A stretch of DNA of 64,000 nucleotides, from assembly GCF_963576675.1 (NCBI RefSeq), contig NC_088916.1:87127501-87191500 (forward strand), in the 5' to 3' direction. Shown here in pieces: positions 9,843 to 19,665 of the stretch (its first letter is position 1; each line of letters begins with the position of its first letter). The position numbers and the translations under genes were made by a program. Under the pieces are notes generated by a model. The model made no database searches, was not told the origin of the DNA, and saw only the letters and a program-made list of their open reading frames with translations. This DNA comes from Euphorbia lathyris (Eukaryota > Streptophyta > Magnoliopsida > Malpighiales > Euphorbiaceae).

Positions 9843-11066
9843 CTAGTTTTCTTTTTTTGCAACAGTTTCCCATTGTGTCTCTTCTTCCTCCTCATCCACT
9901 TGATCAGCCCATGACTTACAGGAGGGTGGGGAGTAAATATTGTCATTACCAGGTGATCCAGGCCTTTCGGGAGATGAATCATAGAGCCATTCAGTGCCCC
10001 CCGCCTGCGGGCTGGCCTCCATTACCCCACTCGCAGGCGGCGTCTTCTCCGCCACAGATGTTACAATGGGCGGTTGTTGCTGTAAATTTGTTATGATACG
10101 GGTCGTGATTTCCTTCACAGGAATCTCGATGTCTTTTGTCTGATGGCGGCTTACCAATTTGGAGTTCAGTTTCTTTTTATCAGCAATAGCTGCAGTTGCG
10201 TTGGTTTTTTCTGTCATAGGCTTCCTGTTATGTCGACAATCACAAGCCATGTGACCAATGCAGGAGCAAACCCGACAGAAGCTATGTAACCGTTCATAGA
10301 CGACCTCTATCCATAACTGCTTACCCTCTCGCTCAATACCAAGTTTAACTGGCAGTTCAGTAGCTAGATCCACATCTAAGAGCAATCTCGCATAGTGCCC
10401 AAAGTCCCTGCCTAGAGTTGCAGCGTCAACACGCAACAGCCCCCCAATACCTTTAGCAATATCAGCCAAAATCTGAGTATCCCAGTACTCCCAAGGAAAT
10501 GAGTAGAGACGGACCCATACCTGAGCGTTTGTAGTCTTTTCTGTCAGAGGATCGAAGTCCGGAACCCACGGCTCTAGACGGAAGGTCCCCGGCTTTGTGT
10601 TGACAATTCCATTGGAAAGAATCTGCGCTTTAGCGTTCTTCGGCTCCAGATTCACATGGAAGTAGCCTTTACCTATGGAGATCATCCTCCAAGGCTCCTT
10701 TAGTCCCCAGATTTTGGTTAGGGTTTCCTTCAATTCGGCAACCTTCCACGGCACGTCCCCCCTATTCAGAACAAGACGACCGATCAGTGAATTCGCACAC
10801 AATTCGATTCTGTGATCATACGCAACTTTATTAATCCTGATGGTTTTAAAACCTCCCACCTGGGAGATAGTCGCCGCCGAAGATGGAGCAATCTCCGGCC
10901 TCTTCTGAAGTACGCCGGCATAAGATCGAAGAACAGGTTTTGGATTGGGGGGGGGGGGGGGCAACTCTGTATTGAACCGGTATTTTGGATTGAAGAGAAC
11001 TCCTATCCCCACGTACTCGTCCCCGAGGGAGGTGTTAGATTGTGGAGGAGCGGCCATGGCAGCCAA
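9843..11066 (-). CDS. LINE ORF1: DUF4283/zinc-knuckle nucleic-acid-binding protein
   Basis: A 407-codon open frame starting MAAMAAPPQSNTSLGDEYVG, close to the element 5' end. Residues roughly 90-230 (LIGRLVLNRGDVPWKVAELK ... QVWVRLYSFPWEYWDTQILA) match the DUF4283 RNA-binding region of plant retrotransposon ORF1 proteins. Around residue 265 a CCHC zinc knuckle follows: CRVCSCIGHMACDC (CX2CX4HX4C). The C-terminal part is Pro/Glu-rich and ends EEEEETQWETVAKKEN. In such elements ORF1p coats the RNA. It is the only uninterrupted LINE frame in the window, although ORF2 is dead. A G run of about 12 sits in its 5' coding region (about 10,949-10,960). Confidence 0.85.
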   Translation of the reverse strand: MAAMAAPPQSNTSLGDEYVGIGVLFNPKYRFNTELPPPPPNPKPVLRSYAGVLQKRPEIAPSSAATISQVGGFKTIRINKVAYDHRIELCANSLIGRLVLNRGDVPWKVAELKETLTKIWGLKEPWRMISIGKGYFHVNLEPKNAKAQILSNGIVNTKPGTFRLEPWVPDFDPLTEKTTNAQVWVRLYSFPWEYWDTQILADIAKGIGGLLRVDAATLGRDFGHYARLLLDVDLATELPVKLGIEREGKQLWIEVVYERLHSFCRVCSCIGHMACDCRHNRKPMTEKTNATAAIADKKKLNSKLVSRHQTKDIEIPVKEITTRIITNLQQQPPIVTSVAEKTPPASGVMEASPQAGGTEWLYDSSPERPGSPGNDNIYSPPSCKSWADQVDEEEEETQWETVAKKEN

Positions 11067-11184
11067 ACGGCGGCCGACATAATTAGGTTAACCGCAGGGC
11101 GGCGACACCTAGGTTAGAGAAGAAAAAATCAAAAGATCCGTGTCCGAAAAACCTATTTAAAGCTTTATACCAACAACAATGACC

Positions 11185-11374
11185 GGATAGATTGGGTATT
11201 ATAAATATCCCATCATGTAACCTAATCATTGTAATCTGATTTTCGCCTCCTAATAATACTATTCTCCTTCTGCCCGTGGACTAGCCAACACAACGTTGGT
11301 GAACCACGTAAATAGGTGTTTTTCGATTGTTCATTATTTTATCTTTCATTAATTCCGCACAACACATATATGTT
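11185..11374 (+). mobile_element. Copia-type solo LTR, right part, starting with the LINE TSD
   Basis: The sequence begins with the second copy of the 18-bp LINE TSD (11,185-11,202) and continues the LTR cut at 5,479. It contains tataaatat, then ggtgaaccacgtaaatagg and ends near cgcacaaca. The end motif is characteristic of Copia LTRs. No primer-binding site follows, supporting a solo LTR. Confidence 0.5.
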
Positions 11375-11559
11375 TAAAAATAACTGATCAAAGGCTCAAT
11401 GTATCCATTTGGTAGATAAATAATTTAATCAATAAAAAATAAATTCATGAGAGTTTCAAATATACATTTCACCTATGGAAAATATTCATCAAAGGTACAA
11501 CCATCTTTTATATTTCATTCATCATCAGAATACAAGATTTGAAGAGCTCAATCTAGAAG

Positions 11560-12477
11560 ATGTCTCTCAAATGCATTTTCAGTTCAACGAGCCCACAAAC
11601 TCTCTCCATATCTATACTGCTACTGCTTAAAAAATATTTTTTCACTGAAAAACTCAAGCTTCAAACACTTATCCAATATGTCACCTTCCAGATTCACATT
11701 CCAAGACCCTTGAATGTTGAGATGTGAAAGAGCCTTGCAATTAGTAAGTATGGCTTGAAGACCAACTTCTTCAAAAGTCCCAAAACACATATCAAGTTTC
11801 TTTAGACCCGACATTGTACTTGCTATCATCATAGCCTCACTATTATCAATTTCATTAAGCTAGACAAATCTGAAGTTTCTTCTTAGCTCAGTTAGGCGTT
11901 TACAGTTTTTCCCAAATTCTCCAATCCCCTTGCTTGTGATATTCAAACAATAACTAATGTCTAAAACACTTAAATTCACTAGTGAATCGCATGTCTTTCC
12001 ACCATTTTATCTGTCACTTCACTCATTGGAATTTCCAGCACTTTTAGGTTTTCCCCCCTATGGATACAGAAAACATATAGATAGATTCATGTATGTAAAT
12101 CCAATGTCTATGTTCAAATATGAAACTTAAGAAAAGTTAAATTCAAATGGATTTTAAGACATATCTCAATACTGATAACTATACTCTCTACAATGATATG
12201 TTGAATCAAAGAAACCATCATTAAACATTGAAATAGCACAAAAAATAGGAAAACATTTATAATCAATTACCAGTTAGCAGCGGAAATGAAGCCTCGATTT
12301 CCAAGCTTCAAGGCAGAGAGCAACCGAAATGAACCTCTATTGCGGTTCATAAGCTTATGTGCCACCGAGTCAACATCCTCAACAGAACGTTCCCGTTTCC
12401 GGCACCAATTCTGGATGTTGATTTCTGACCAGCAATAAGGTCCCAAAATACATGCTAACCAATTTTTGTAGAGCAAC
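11560..12477 (-). pseudogene. F-box/LRR protein pseudogene A, 3' part (FBL23/SKIP19-like)
   Basis: Minus-strand exons of a small plant F-box/LRR protein. The segment 12,476-12,267 reads YKNWLACILGPYCWSEINI and SVEDVDSVAHKLMNRNRGSF, the part after the F-box. After an intron (about 12,266-12,055) the LRR segment reads NLKVLEIPMSEVTDKMVERH. A one-base deletion follows (ERHAIH then stop, where copy B has ERHANSLVN). An in-frame TAG occurs in the stretch NFRFV-stop-LNEIDN, and the C terminus reads LQAILTNCKALSHLNIQG. The 5' part lies beyond the CACTA element at 16,059-16,218. F-box proteins recruit substrates to SCF ubiquitin ligases; this one is disabled by frameshifts and the transposon. Confidence 0.75.
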
Positions 12478-13640
12478 CACTACAAGAAATCAGCTTGTTA
12501 GCGACCGAAATTAGCGACCAGACAAAAATCGGTCGCTAACGTTGCTACTGATTTGGTCGCTACTTCTTTTTCTTAGTCGCAACAACTGTGAGTGAAATTG
12601 GGGGCCATGTATCTTGGTTTGACCACCATAGTTTCTGTTGACTAATAATAAAAAATTGAAAAAAAAACTAAAAAAGAAAAAAGAAATATAAAATGACCTA
12701 AAGAAGGGAAAACCTAATTCCCTCTGTTCTCGACCTAAGCCGCCTCTATCTCTTCTCTGCTCACTCACCTCGACCTAAACCCCTTTTCATCTCTTCTTTG
12801 CTCTCCGACCTAAGCCCACTCTGCTGCCTTCTTCTCCGACCTAATCCCTCTTCATTTTTACTGTCATTCACCGGAGTTAGGAGAGAAGAGTTGCTGTCGT
12901 GCGGTCGTGGAAGGTCCGACAACAAGCTTCACGCTTTGCGGTGGTTGACGATCAGGCGGGGCTTTCGTGTGGAAGGCAACGGGCGGAAGATAGAGTGCTT
13001 ATCGTCGGTTTGGCTAAAGGATTACGATGGCGGCAGATTGAGGCTACCAATCGCTTGAATCTCAAAGGTTGTTTGGGATTGTGAGTCATGTACTGATGTT
13101 TATTGGACCAAACAGCAATGCCAGGTGATTTGTATTATTAATATAAAAAATTATGAGCATATTGATTTATATATTCAACCTTACCTAAAATGAAATAAAA
13201 TTTCAAAATCCCTAATTTATTTGTTGGCAAACTGTTTCAAAATCCCTCGTCCTCCCTCCCCTTAGAAAACCTGCACTACACTTGAGATCGGTTCTTCTCG
13301 TCAATCTAGCTAGTAATAATTTTCTTCCTTCTAGCCTCGGTTTTTCACCATCCACACAATCGGGGCCTTCATTCTTTATTTGGTATGTTTATTTTCATTT
13401 ATTTGCTGCATCTTTGGCATGATTTGATGCGTGGACTACGCTACTGATGTATTTAGTGGTAGGTAGTTCTCCCTTAAGAATCTTGCTTATTTCAAAATCA
13501 ATATGTAGGTACCTGTATGTGCTGATTCTTTGTTGCTTGTCTTTGCTCTGTTGTCTCTCTCTACATAGGATACTGGTTTTCCTTTGACTGAAAGAGGTCG
13601 ACTGGTTTTCCTTAAGAATCTGATACGGAGTTGTTTTCAG

Positions 13641-13881
13641 GTATGCATTGCCTAGCTGGGCGATGTTTGAACTGGGAAAGGCTCATTTATATTGGAAAAC
13701 CATGAATGGTCTTCCTTCCATCTTCGGTAAGTTGAATGTTAAGAACTCACTCGATCCATTGTTGCTCGTTTGATGATACACTCATAAATCAATCATTGAT
13801 AGGGTGGGAAGCTCAAAGTTTTCTACAATCCAGCTGCAGCAAAGGTTGTGCCAAATGAAGATTATGGGATTGGCTTTAATG
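13641..13881 (+). pseudogene. PIFI: PIFI gene fragment (two exons) captured in CACTA
   Basis: Two exon-like blocks with intron signals. Exon a (13,641-13,736) follows ttttcag and reads [19 protein letters not shown] then TMNGLPSIF, before gtaag. Exon b (about 13,803-13,881) reads [20 protein letters not shown] then GIGFN, before gtaat. This order matches chloroplast protein POST-ILLUMINATION CHLOROPHYLL FLUORESCENCE INCREASE, a stromal protein linked to NDH-dependent chlororespiration. Transit peptide and C terminus are missing. The exact acceptor of exon b is uncertain by a base. Family match is from recalled sequence. Confidence 0.7.
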
Positions 13882-14189
13882 GTAATTTCATGCTTCATGG
13901 TTGGCATAATTTTCACAAAACCTTAGAATCTTCTATGGCATATTAGATTTCCATTTGAGTGAGTATTGATCCATTTTTTGCAGCCATGAACTTGATTATG
14001 AAAATATAACTCTATTGAATTTTGGGTCTACTTTTGAGACCTCCTTCTGCACAAGCTATGCCAAAAGTAACAGAGGTAATGTGAATCACTTCATCAGTCT
14101 TAAGAAATAAACATGTATAAAGGGCTTTTTTTTCTGAAAAAATGTAAAGGGCATTATTTGTATCTAAGATAGCAATTTGATTTGAATGA

Positions 14190-14933
14190 AGGCAAGCTCA
14201 GCTGCAAGTGGTTCTGGATCCAAGGTGATTGATTATTTTATTGGAATGGGATTTCCAGAAAAAAGGGTTGTTGAAGCAATTCGGGCCAATGGTATTAAAT
14301 CTTTCTTTCTGTGATCTGAACTCCAACTTTCATGTTTAATTTCTCATCTTTAACCATGGTGTGTTAAATGTTTAGGAGAGGAGAATACAGATTTAATTTT
14401 AGAGGCTCTACTCACATGGTGAGATAATATGCTTTTAATCCAAACAATTATCTTCTACCTGTAATTTCTGTTTTAATGGAATATGAGGTAGCTGTCATTC
14501 TTTATTACAATTGCCTGTTTTTAGAAATATCAGTTTTAGTGTGCGTTCAACATTGTCTTGCTGTAGTAATTAGATTGAAGGAGTATAAATCAGTTTCAGG
14601 TTGTTCAGCTAACAAAAATGGGTTACAGCGAGGAGGAGAGTTCAATGGCTGTAGAGAGATGGGGTAACGTATTTTAACTTGTTTCTTACTTTCCTTTTTG
14701 AACATTTGCAGCTCTAACTTTCCTTGACCTATATACTCTAAGTTTGAGTACCAATTGGTCACTTTAAGCAAGTTCGAGTACCAATTGGTCACTTTAAGTA
14801 AGTTTAAGATATCAACTAAATTTAGCCTTTGACCTACATTCTGTGGTTCAGGAGAGCAAGCCTCAATGGCAGAGTTGACAGATTTCATTGTGCTGCTCAA
14901 ATGCAAAAGGCATTTGATGCTCCAGAAGAGAAG
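14190..14933 (+). pseudogene. DRM: DRM-type DNA methyltransferase UBA-domain exons captured in CACTA
   Basis: Four exon-like blocks with splice signals. Block 1 (14,190-14,291) reads SGSGSKVIDYFIGMGFPEKR then VVEAIRANG. Block 2 (14,376-14,418) reads EENTDLILEALLTW. Block 3 (about 14,600-14,662) contains KMGYSEEESSMAVERWG. Block 4 (14,851-14,933) reads ASMAELTDFI, then loses a base and continues in another frame as AAQMQKAFDAPEEK. These are the tandem ubiquitin-associated (UBA) repeats of plant DRM1/2-type de novo cytosine methyltransferases. The catalytic domain is absent. The frameshift in block 4 and missing start make it a fragment. It lies 300 bp after the PIFI exons in the same orientation. 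Confidence 0.72.
14738..14800. repeat. Tandem duplication of about 31 bp
   Basis: The unit gagtaccaattggtcacttt followed by aag occurs twice back to back in the intron-like stretch between DRM blocks 3 and 4. It creates a repeated reading on the minus strand that should not be taken as a gene. Confidence 0.75.
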
Positions 14934-15230
14934 GTAATTTTCCCTTTATTTGAAGTGTTCTTTTTTATTAAAATATGGAGAAGAAAATAAAAGATCAATG
15001 AAATCTGAAATCCCTTTTAAGGATCCATACTCCTTTTGCTTTTGGTATCCGTTGATAACTGGAAAGCTTGTACATTGACTTGATATCAATGTTGCACTGA
15101 CATTTATCTGTGTTTCGTCCGTGTCTGTTGTGAGCTGGTGTTTATTTCTCTTTGAAGGTTATGTTTTAATAAAACATATATTCATTATAGCTTATGATTG
15201 TTTTGTTGAATTTTCTGCTCCAATTTGACA

Positions 15231-15300
15231 GAGGAAAATCTATCATCGTTACTCTAAGCAAAAGAAGAAGCTGAAGATAGTACATGGAGATGATGAGCTG
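15231..15300 (+). pseudogene. Third exon-like block in CACTA 1
   Basis: A block between ttgacag and a gtacgg donor reads RKIYHRYSKQKKKLKIVHGD then DEL. It is in the same orientation as the DRM exons and may be a further exon of the same captured gene. The basic, lysine-rich composition fits a linker, but I do not recognise it with confidence. Confidence 0.35.
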
Positions 15301-16058
15301 GTACGGAACTAATTTATTAGCACATCCACACCAAGTGAAAGACAAGAGTAGTTGATAGAAGGTATACAGTTGGAGCGATCAACAGAGTTGGAGATACAAA
15401 TAGTCCCATGTATTAGCAAACTTTAAAAAAGTATTGATCATCTTTAGGCAATTGTACAGAGGTTAGAGCATAGCTCTAACTCAGGTTAATCTAACAATTA
15501 GATATAACTTTTTTATGATACATTGTGTCATATTTTTGATATATTTATGTTTCAAATATTTTAATTATTTCTAAATATATTTTTAATTTTCCATCAATGT
15601 TGTTTATTGTGGTTAATTTATTTGTGAACGTTTAAATATGTTTATAATTGTATTTCATAATCCTAATTCTAATTGCAATTATTATTATATATAATAAACT
15701 GCCCAGTACATTACCGACGGAATTAGTCTGTCGATCAGATATTTTTAGCAAATTACCGATAGCTTTTCTGTCAGAAATTCGTCGGTAAACCAATCAGCCA
15801 TATGTCGACCTAACCCATTAGCGACTAATTTGAGTCGCAAAATATAGTCGGTATAAATTGCGACCAGTCAGCGACTAAATCGAACAGTCGCTAAAGTCTG
15901 CGACTATCGTCAGAAATAGTCGGCGTTTCTCCAGCGACTAATGAGTTACCGACTGAATGTCTTTGGTCGGTAAACCACTCAATTCAGTCGGTAAACAGCT
16001 TTAGCTACTGCATCAGCTACCAAAATTGCGGTAGCTAACTAGCTGTTTTCTTGTAGTG

Positions 16059-16218
16059 AACGAAACCAGTCCTACCCTTTCTTCTATCGAGATTCAGCGA
16101 GTATGAGTGCTAGTATTTCTGTATTTAGATCCTCCCAACGGGAAGAAGAAGATGAAGACCATTTGAACATTTCAACATTATCAATGTTTTCTTTCTTGTG
16201 CAAATCCAGATTTGACAT
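16059..16218 (-). pseudogene. F-box pseudogene A, 5' exon beyond the CACTA insertion
   Basis: From a Met codon at 16,218 the minus strand reads MSNLDLHKKENIDNVEMFKW and then SRWEDLNTEILALILAES, an F-box start. A one-base deletion relative to copy B (DILAFILVPITIEERVGL at 39.6 kb) brings a TAG into frame. The other frame continues EERVGLVSL up to the CACTA insertion point. Together with 11,560-12,477 this was one gene before the transposon arrived. Confidence 0.75.
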
Positions 16219-16228
16219 TACAATTGAA

Positions 16229-16380
16229 CAGTGCCGGAGCCAGGACCTAAACCTCGGAGGGGCTTGACCATGTAAGAAAAAAAATTAAATGCTACTTAGC
16301 ATATTTATAAAAAATAAAATAAAATTACAAAACGATAACATGTGGCAATTTACCCTTTCTTGATGCCATATTCTAAAAAA
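16229..16380 (+). mobile_element. Possible hAT-like terminus
   Basis: The sequence cagtgccggagccaggacc resembles the terminal repeat of plant hAT-type elements (CAGxGxCGGAGCCAGGA...). No matching inverted end (ccggcactg) was seen within several kilobases, so if real it is a truncated relic. Confidence 0.3.
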
Positions 16381-16760
16381 CATTACAAAATTCAATTCGA
16401 TCAAAACCCCTAAAATTTAACATATTATCAATTCAATTTAATCAAAACACGTAAATATCATATTTCAAATTAAAACCTCTTAACAAAATAGTTAAATATC
16501 ACATTATCAATTCAATTTGATCAGAACCTATAAAATTTAACATATTATCAATTTCATTAAAATCCCTAAACTAGATATCATAAATTCAATTGAACCCTAA
16601 AAATATCACATTATCAATTCAATTCAATCAATTCAATTGAACCCTAAGAACCAAAACCCCTATCAATTCAATCGTAGACCCTAACTATCATATTATCAAT
16701 TAAATTTAATAAAAACCCCTAAAATAAATAAAAAACCCTAAATAATTCAAAACCCTACAT
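16380..16760. repeat. Degenerate AT-rich tandem repeat
   Basis: Variants of a unit of roughly 35-50 bp built from tatcaattcaattgatcaaa plus acccctaaaatttaaca are repeated about eight times with drift. No coding capacity. Confidence 0.65.
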
Positions 16761-17811
16761 TGAAGACTTAGCTTTGTATCTCTCTTCTTCTCCCTCTCTT
16801 CCTCAACAGGCCTCGCAAGAGGAAGTTCCTCTCGTCAGCGACGGCATACTTAGGAAGTTCCCTCTAATTTTCTTTCTTTACACAGCAATTTGTATTTTTG
16901 ATTAAGAGCTTTTCTACGAAGTATTTTTTTTGAGGGAGGAGCCTGTCCGTTTTATACACGTATTACAATCCTCACAAAATGCCATTATAAAGATGCCTCC
17001 ATAAAAAAACAAAACCATGCTACTTTATAATGGTATCTACTCTAGAGTTTCCCTTACACTCTTTTTTTTTTCTACTAGTCTCTAGGCATCTTACCTTTCT
17101 CAGCCTCCTCAATCTAATTTTCACTTTCATCTTCATTTTGGAAGAAATTGATTCTTCCGTGATCTATTACAGTTTACCTCTTCCATCTACGGGATCTAAT
17201 AAAATCTTGTTATTCCAATATTCCCAGATCTACTGCAGTTTACCACTTCAATATATGTTGACTTGGTTGTTCTTGAAGTTTGGGTTCCTTAATTGATTCA
17301 CTTGCAATGGTGTGAAGATTACTGTGAAGCATTCAAATAGCACAGAAGGTGAGTCCATGTTCGATTGACGAAATTAAAAACGTGTAAACTTGATTAATTT
17401 GTCAACAAGCAGCTTGTTGTTGTTGGAAGGCAACATATGTCTTTTTTTCATATTTCCTTTTTTCTTTTATTCCAATTGCATCTTGCAAATATTGTCTCCT
17501 TTGAGGTTTCTTTTGCTTAAGGTTTTGTTCCATAAGATTTTGAGATGCAACACAATTTTCAAAACCTTTTTGTTTTAATGACTAAATTAAATTAGTATCT
17601 GAACTTTACCATGTTTAGTTAAATCAAAAGTTGAGTAATTATATCTAGAGACTTCATCTTTGAAGTCATTTAGAATGGTGAAGCACAATAAGTTGTGCTG
17701 CAATCACCATTAATAGAATATAAAAAAGCTTTCAGATTCCTGTTGCTATAATTCATCATTGTACATAAAATAGTAGCAAATTTTGATTGAGAAAAGAAAA
17801 AAAAAAAAGAG
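16761..17811. other. No supported gene
   Basis: Pyrimidine-rich, leader-like sequence followed by AT-rich DNA. The short open frames here are Leu/Phe-rich low-complexity readings and I do not accept them as genes. Confidence 0.4.
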
Positions 17812-18005
17812 GAAAAAACAATGGTTTTAACTTTGCTAATTTTGGGCAGGAGAAATCATGGTGAAGAAACTCTAAAAAATATTCTTCCAAGATGTGAGTG
17901 CAATCGGAATATTAAAAAGAGATATTTTAGCAGAGATTGCAGAATGTCGCCAGCGAAAAGCATCGCTCAAGACGAAGATGATAAGAGGTTGCAAGTAATG
18001 TTAGT
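17812..18005 (+). pseudogene. Exon-like segment, copy 2 of a dispersed pair
   Basis: It aligns with 1,220-1,440. After tttgggcag the reading in the shared frame meets a taa, then continues FQDVSAIGILKRDILAEIAE and CRQRKASLKTKMIRGCK. Copy 1 has VECGRRKSFLRAKMIRGWK at the matching place. The in-frame stop in this copy and the altered donor (aagtaatg instead of aagtaagt) suggest decay. Identity unknown. Confidence 0.4.
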
Positions 18006-18299
18006 CTAAACTTTATACTGATCTAATTGATGTTTCTGTGAGTCCTTTATATCTAAAAAATGCACTTTAGTTAGTATAGAATTTCATTTTTATGTCTGCT
18101 CATTCATTTTATGATCCATTTCTAATAATGGAAATTTATGATTACAATTGGATCAAACACAAGAACAATAATTTGATAAGATAGAAAAAAAAAAAGATAA
18201 ATAACACGTTAACTTTTGTTTTCCTTTTTAATATTACTAAGAAATAATAATTTCAGAGTGTTTATATGAATCTAATTCAGAGTGTTTTTTTCTCCAAGC

Positions 18300-18480
18300 T
18301 TTTAACCAGTGAGAAATCAGGGCAATTCTGGGTGTTCCTGGACAATTACGGCTATCTTCACAACAGTTGGTGGATGCTAGCATCAATGATTATGGTTGTT
18401 GTGGAGATTGGTTGAAAACTGTGTTTGAGTATATAATGGAAGTGGGACGTTGTAAGGTTCCAAAAAACTGGAACTTATCA
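18300..18480 (+). pseudogene. Papain-like cysteine peptidase fragment (tentative)
   Basis: An open stretch reads REIRAILGVPGQLRLSSQQL then VDASINDYGCCGDWLKTVFE and YIMEVG. The pattern LSxQxLVD...NyGCxGG...AFEYIxxxGG is typical of the middle of C1A peptidases. Here the Cys of LVDC is Ala and the GCNGG motif reads GCCGD. Neither the catalytic Cys block nor the His block is present. It could also be a chance match. Confidence 0.35.
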
Positions 18481-18583
18481 AGTCATGTGGTATGGGCAGG
18501 TGGCCTAGACAGAAACTGCTCTGATGCACGCAATAGGGAGGCAACCAGTTGGAGTAATAAAAAAAATGAAAATGGAATAAAAC

Positions 18584-19182
18584 CAAGATTTTTAAAATTG
18601 GAGTGGACCAGCCGGTTGAACCGGTTCAACCATAAACCGGACATGTATCCGGTCTGGTTATTCTGGGTCAATGTTATTGACAGGTGATGAACCGGAATGA
18701 GGCAGACCGAAATCAAACCGGCAAACCGGACTGACTCCAATTCACCACTTAGAAGCTAAATGCTCGTCATCTAGGTTGCTACTTTTTATACATTATTAAA
18801 AGGAGAGAGACCATCGTTTGCGTGTTCCATTTTTATTTATCTTTTTTCTACATTTTTATTTACATTTTTTTTTTGTTTTTTTATTATAGCTGCTAATTTT
18901 TTTTAGCTGGTACACTTAAATTTTTTATAATTATTAAAAATCAACACTATGTGGTAACATTTTTAGCTTTTTTTTTCTTTATCAATTCATTTTTCCTATT
19001 TATTTATTTTTAACTATTTCTTTTTTATAAAATTAATTTCCTTAACTATAAATTATATATATATATTATTCATAATATGGTCCGGTTCAACCAATCCGAG
19101 TTAACCGGATGAATCCATTAACCCCTAACCCAATTGTCAATCCGGTTCGACATTCGGTCCGGTTTTACGTTTTAAGGCTTGT
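18584..19182. mobile_element. MITE-like element with ccggtt-rich ends
   Basis: The left end caagatttttaaaattgg, followed by agtggaccagccggttgaac, is mirrored imperfectly by the right end (reverse complement caagccttaaaacgtaaaac, cggaccgaatgtcgaaccgg). The middle is AT-rich and non-coding. No TSD was identified. The two long open frames covering the left end, one on each strand, are products of the ccggtt repeats and are not genes. Confidence 0.5.
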
Positions 19183-19194
19183 AGCTATGCATAA

Positions 19195-19665
19195 ATTTGA
19201 TACTTTTTTTTTTTTGGAAATGAAGTGTTGATCCTAATGCATAAAATGATACAAATTGATTCAAAAAAAAAATGATACAAATAAATTTCTAATTGAAATA
19301 AATTTTACCTTTACATTACCAAAATATTGAAAATGTTAGGTTGATTGTTATTTAACTGTTACATCAAGTATTCTAAATATTAATTATGTCTAAGATATTT
19401 AGTGTGTTACTAACACATATAAATTAATCATAAAAAAACGTTCCACTTTCTATGATAGATATTTAATTATACTATTTATGATGTTACATGCCAAATTGAT
19501 CTTCACTATCAAGATGAAGATAAATGGATAAGGTCCAAATTTATCTCTATCACATATGTACTAACCTACAAAATTGAGCAATTTTATACCTAACTTTTAC
19601 AAACAAAATTAATTTTACTCCACCTGACATAAGATTAAACATATTGGTCTACTGTTATTTCATGC
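19195..19665. other. AT-rich stretch with a decayed MITE-like core
   Basis: The segment 19,380-19,425 (attatgtctaagatattt ...) matches 250-290 inside the first MITE. Motifs such as ccaaatttatctctat and aaaattgagcaatttta recall its arms. Boundaries cannot be fixed. Confidence 0.3.

Larger units (their letters stand above)
5480..11184 (-). mobile_element. Near full-length L1-like LINE (5.7 kb), decayed
   Basis: The element is bounded by an 18-bp TSD (5,462-5,479 and 11,185-11,202) and oriented on the minus strand: a 5' leader from 11,184, ORF1 at 11,066-9,843, ORF2 pieces from 9,752 to 5,613, a 130-bp 3' UTR and a short A tail. Domain order in ORF2 is endonuclease, reverse transcriptase, zf-RVT-like linker, then plant-type RNase H, the architecture of plant L1 elements that carry RNase H. 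ORF1 is open but ORF2 has several frameshifts and stops, so the copy cannot move by itself. It landed in a Copia-type LTR and is therefore younger than that LTR. Confidence 0.92.
12478..16058. mobile_element. CACTA (En/Spm-type) element 1, non-autonomous, 3,581 bp, carries gene fragments
   Basis: The termini are CACTACAAGAAATCAGCTTG and, at the other end, CTAGCTGTTTTCTTGTAGTG (reverse complement CACTACAAGAAAACAGCTAG). A 3-bp TSD aac is present on both sides (12,475-12,477 and 16,059-16,061). Sub-terminal arrays of short motifs (ggtcgctaac, gcgacta, gtcggtaa) occur at both ends, as in other plant CACTA elements. There is no transposase. The interior has spliced-looking exons of PIFI (13,641-13,881) and of a DRM-type methyltransferase (14,190-14,933) plus one further exon-like piece. 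It is inserted inside the F-box exon of pseudogene A. Confidence 0.93.

Noticed and set aside
16761..18010. Leu/Phe-rich open frames as small membrane proteins
   Set aside because: They arise from T-rich DNA and show no start context, conservation or neighbours.
16229..19182. One large hAT element spanning the whole interval
   Set aside because: Only the left terminus resembles hAT; no matching right terminus or 8-bp TSD was found.
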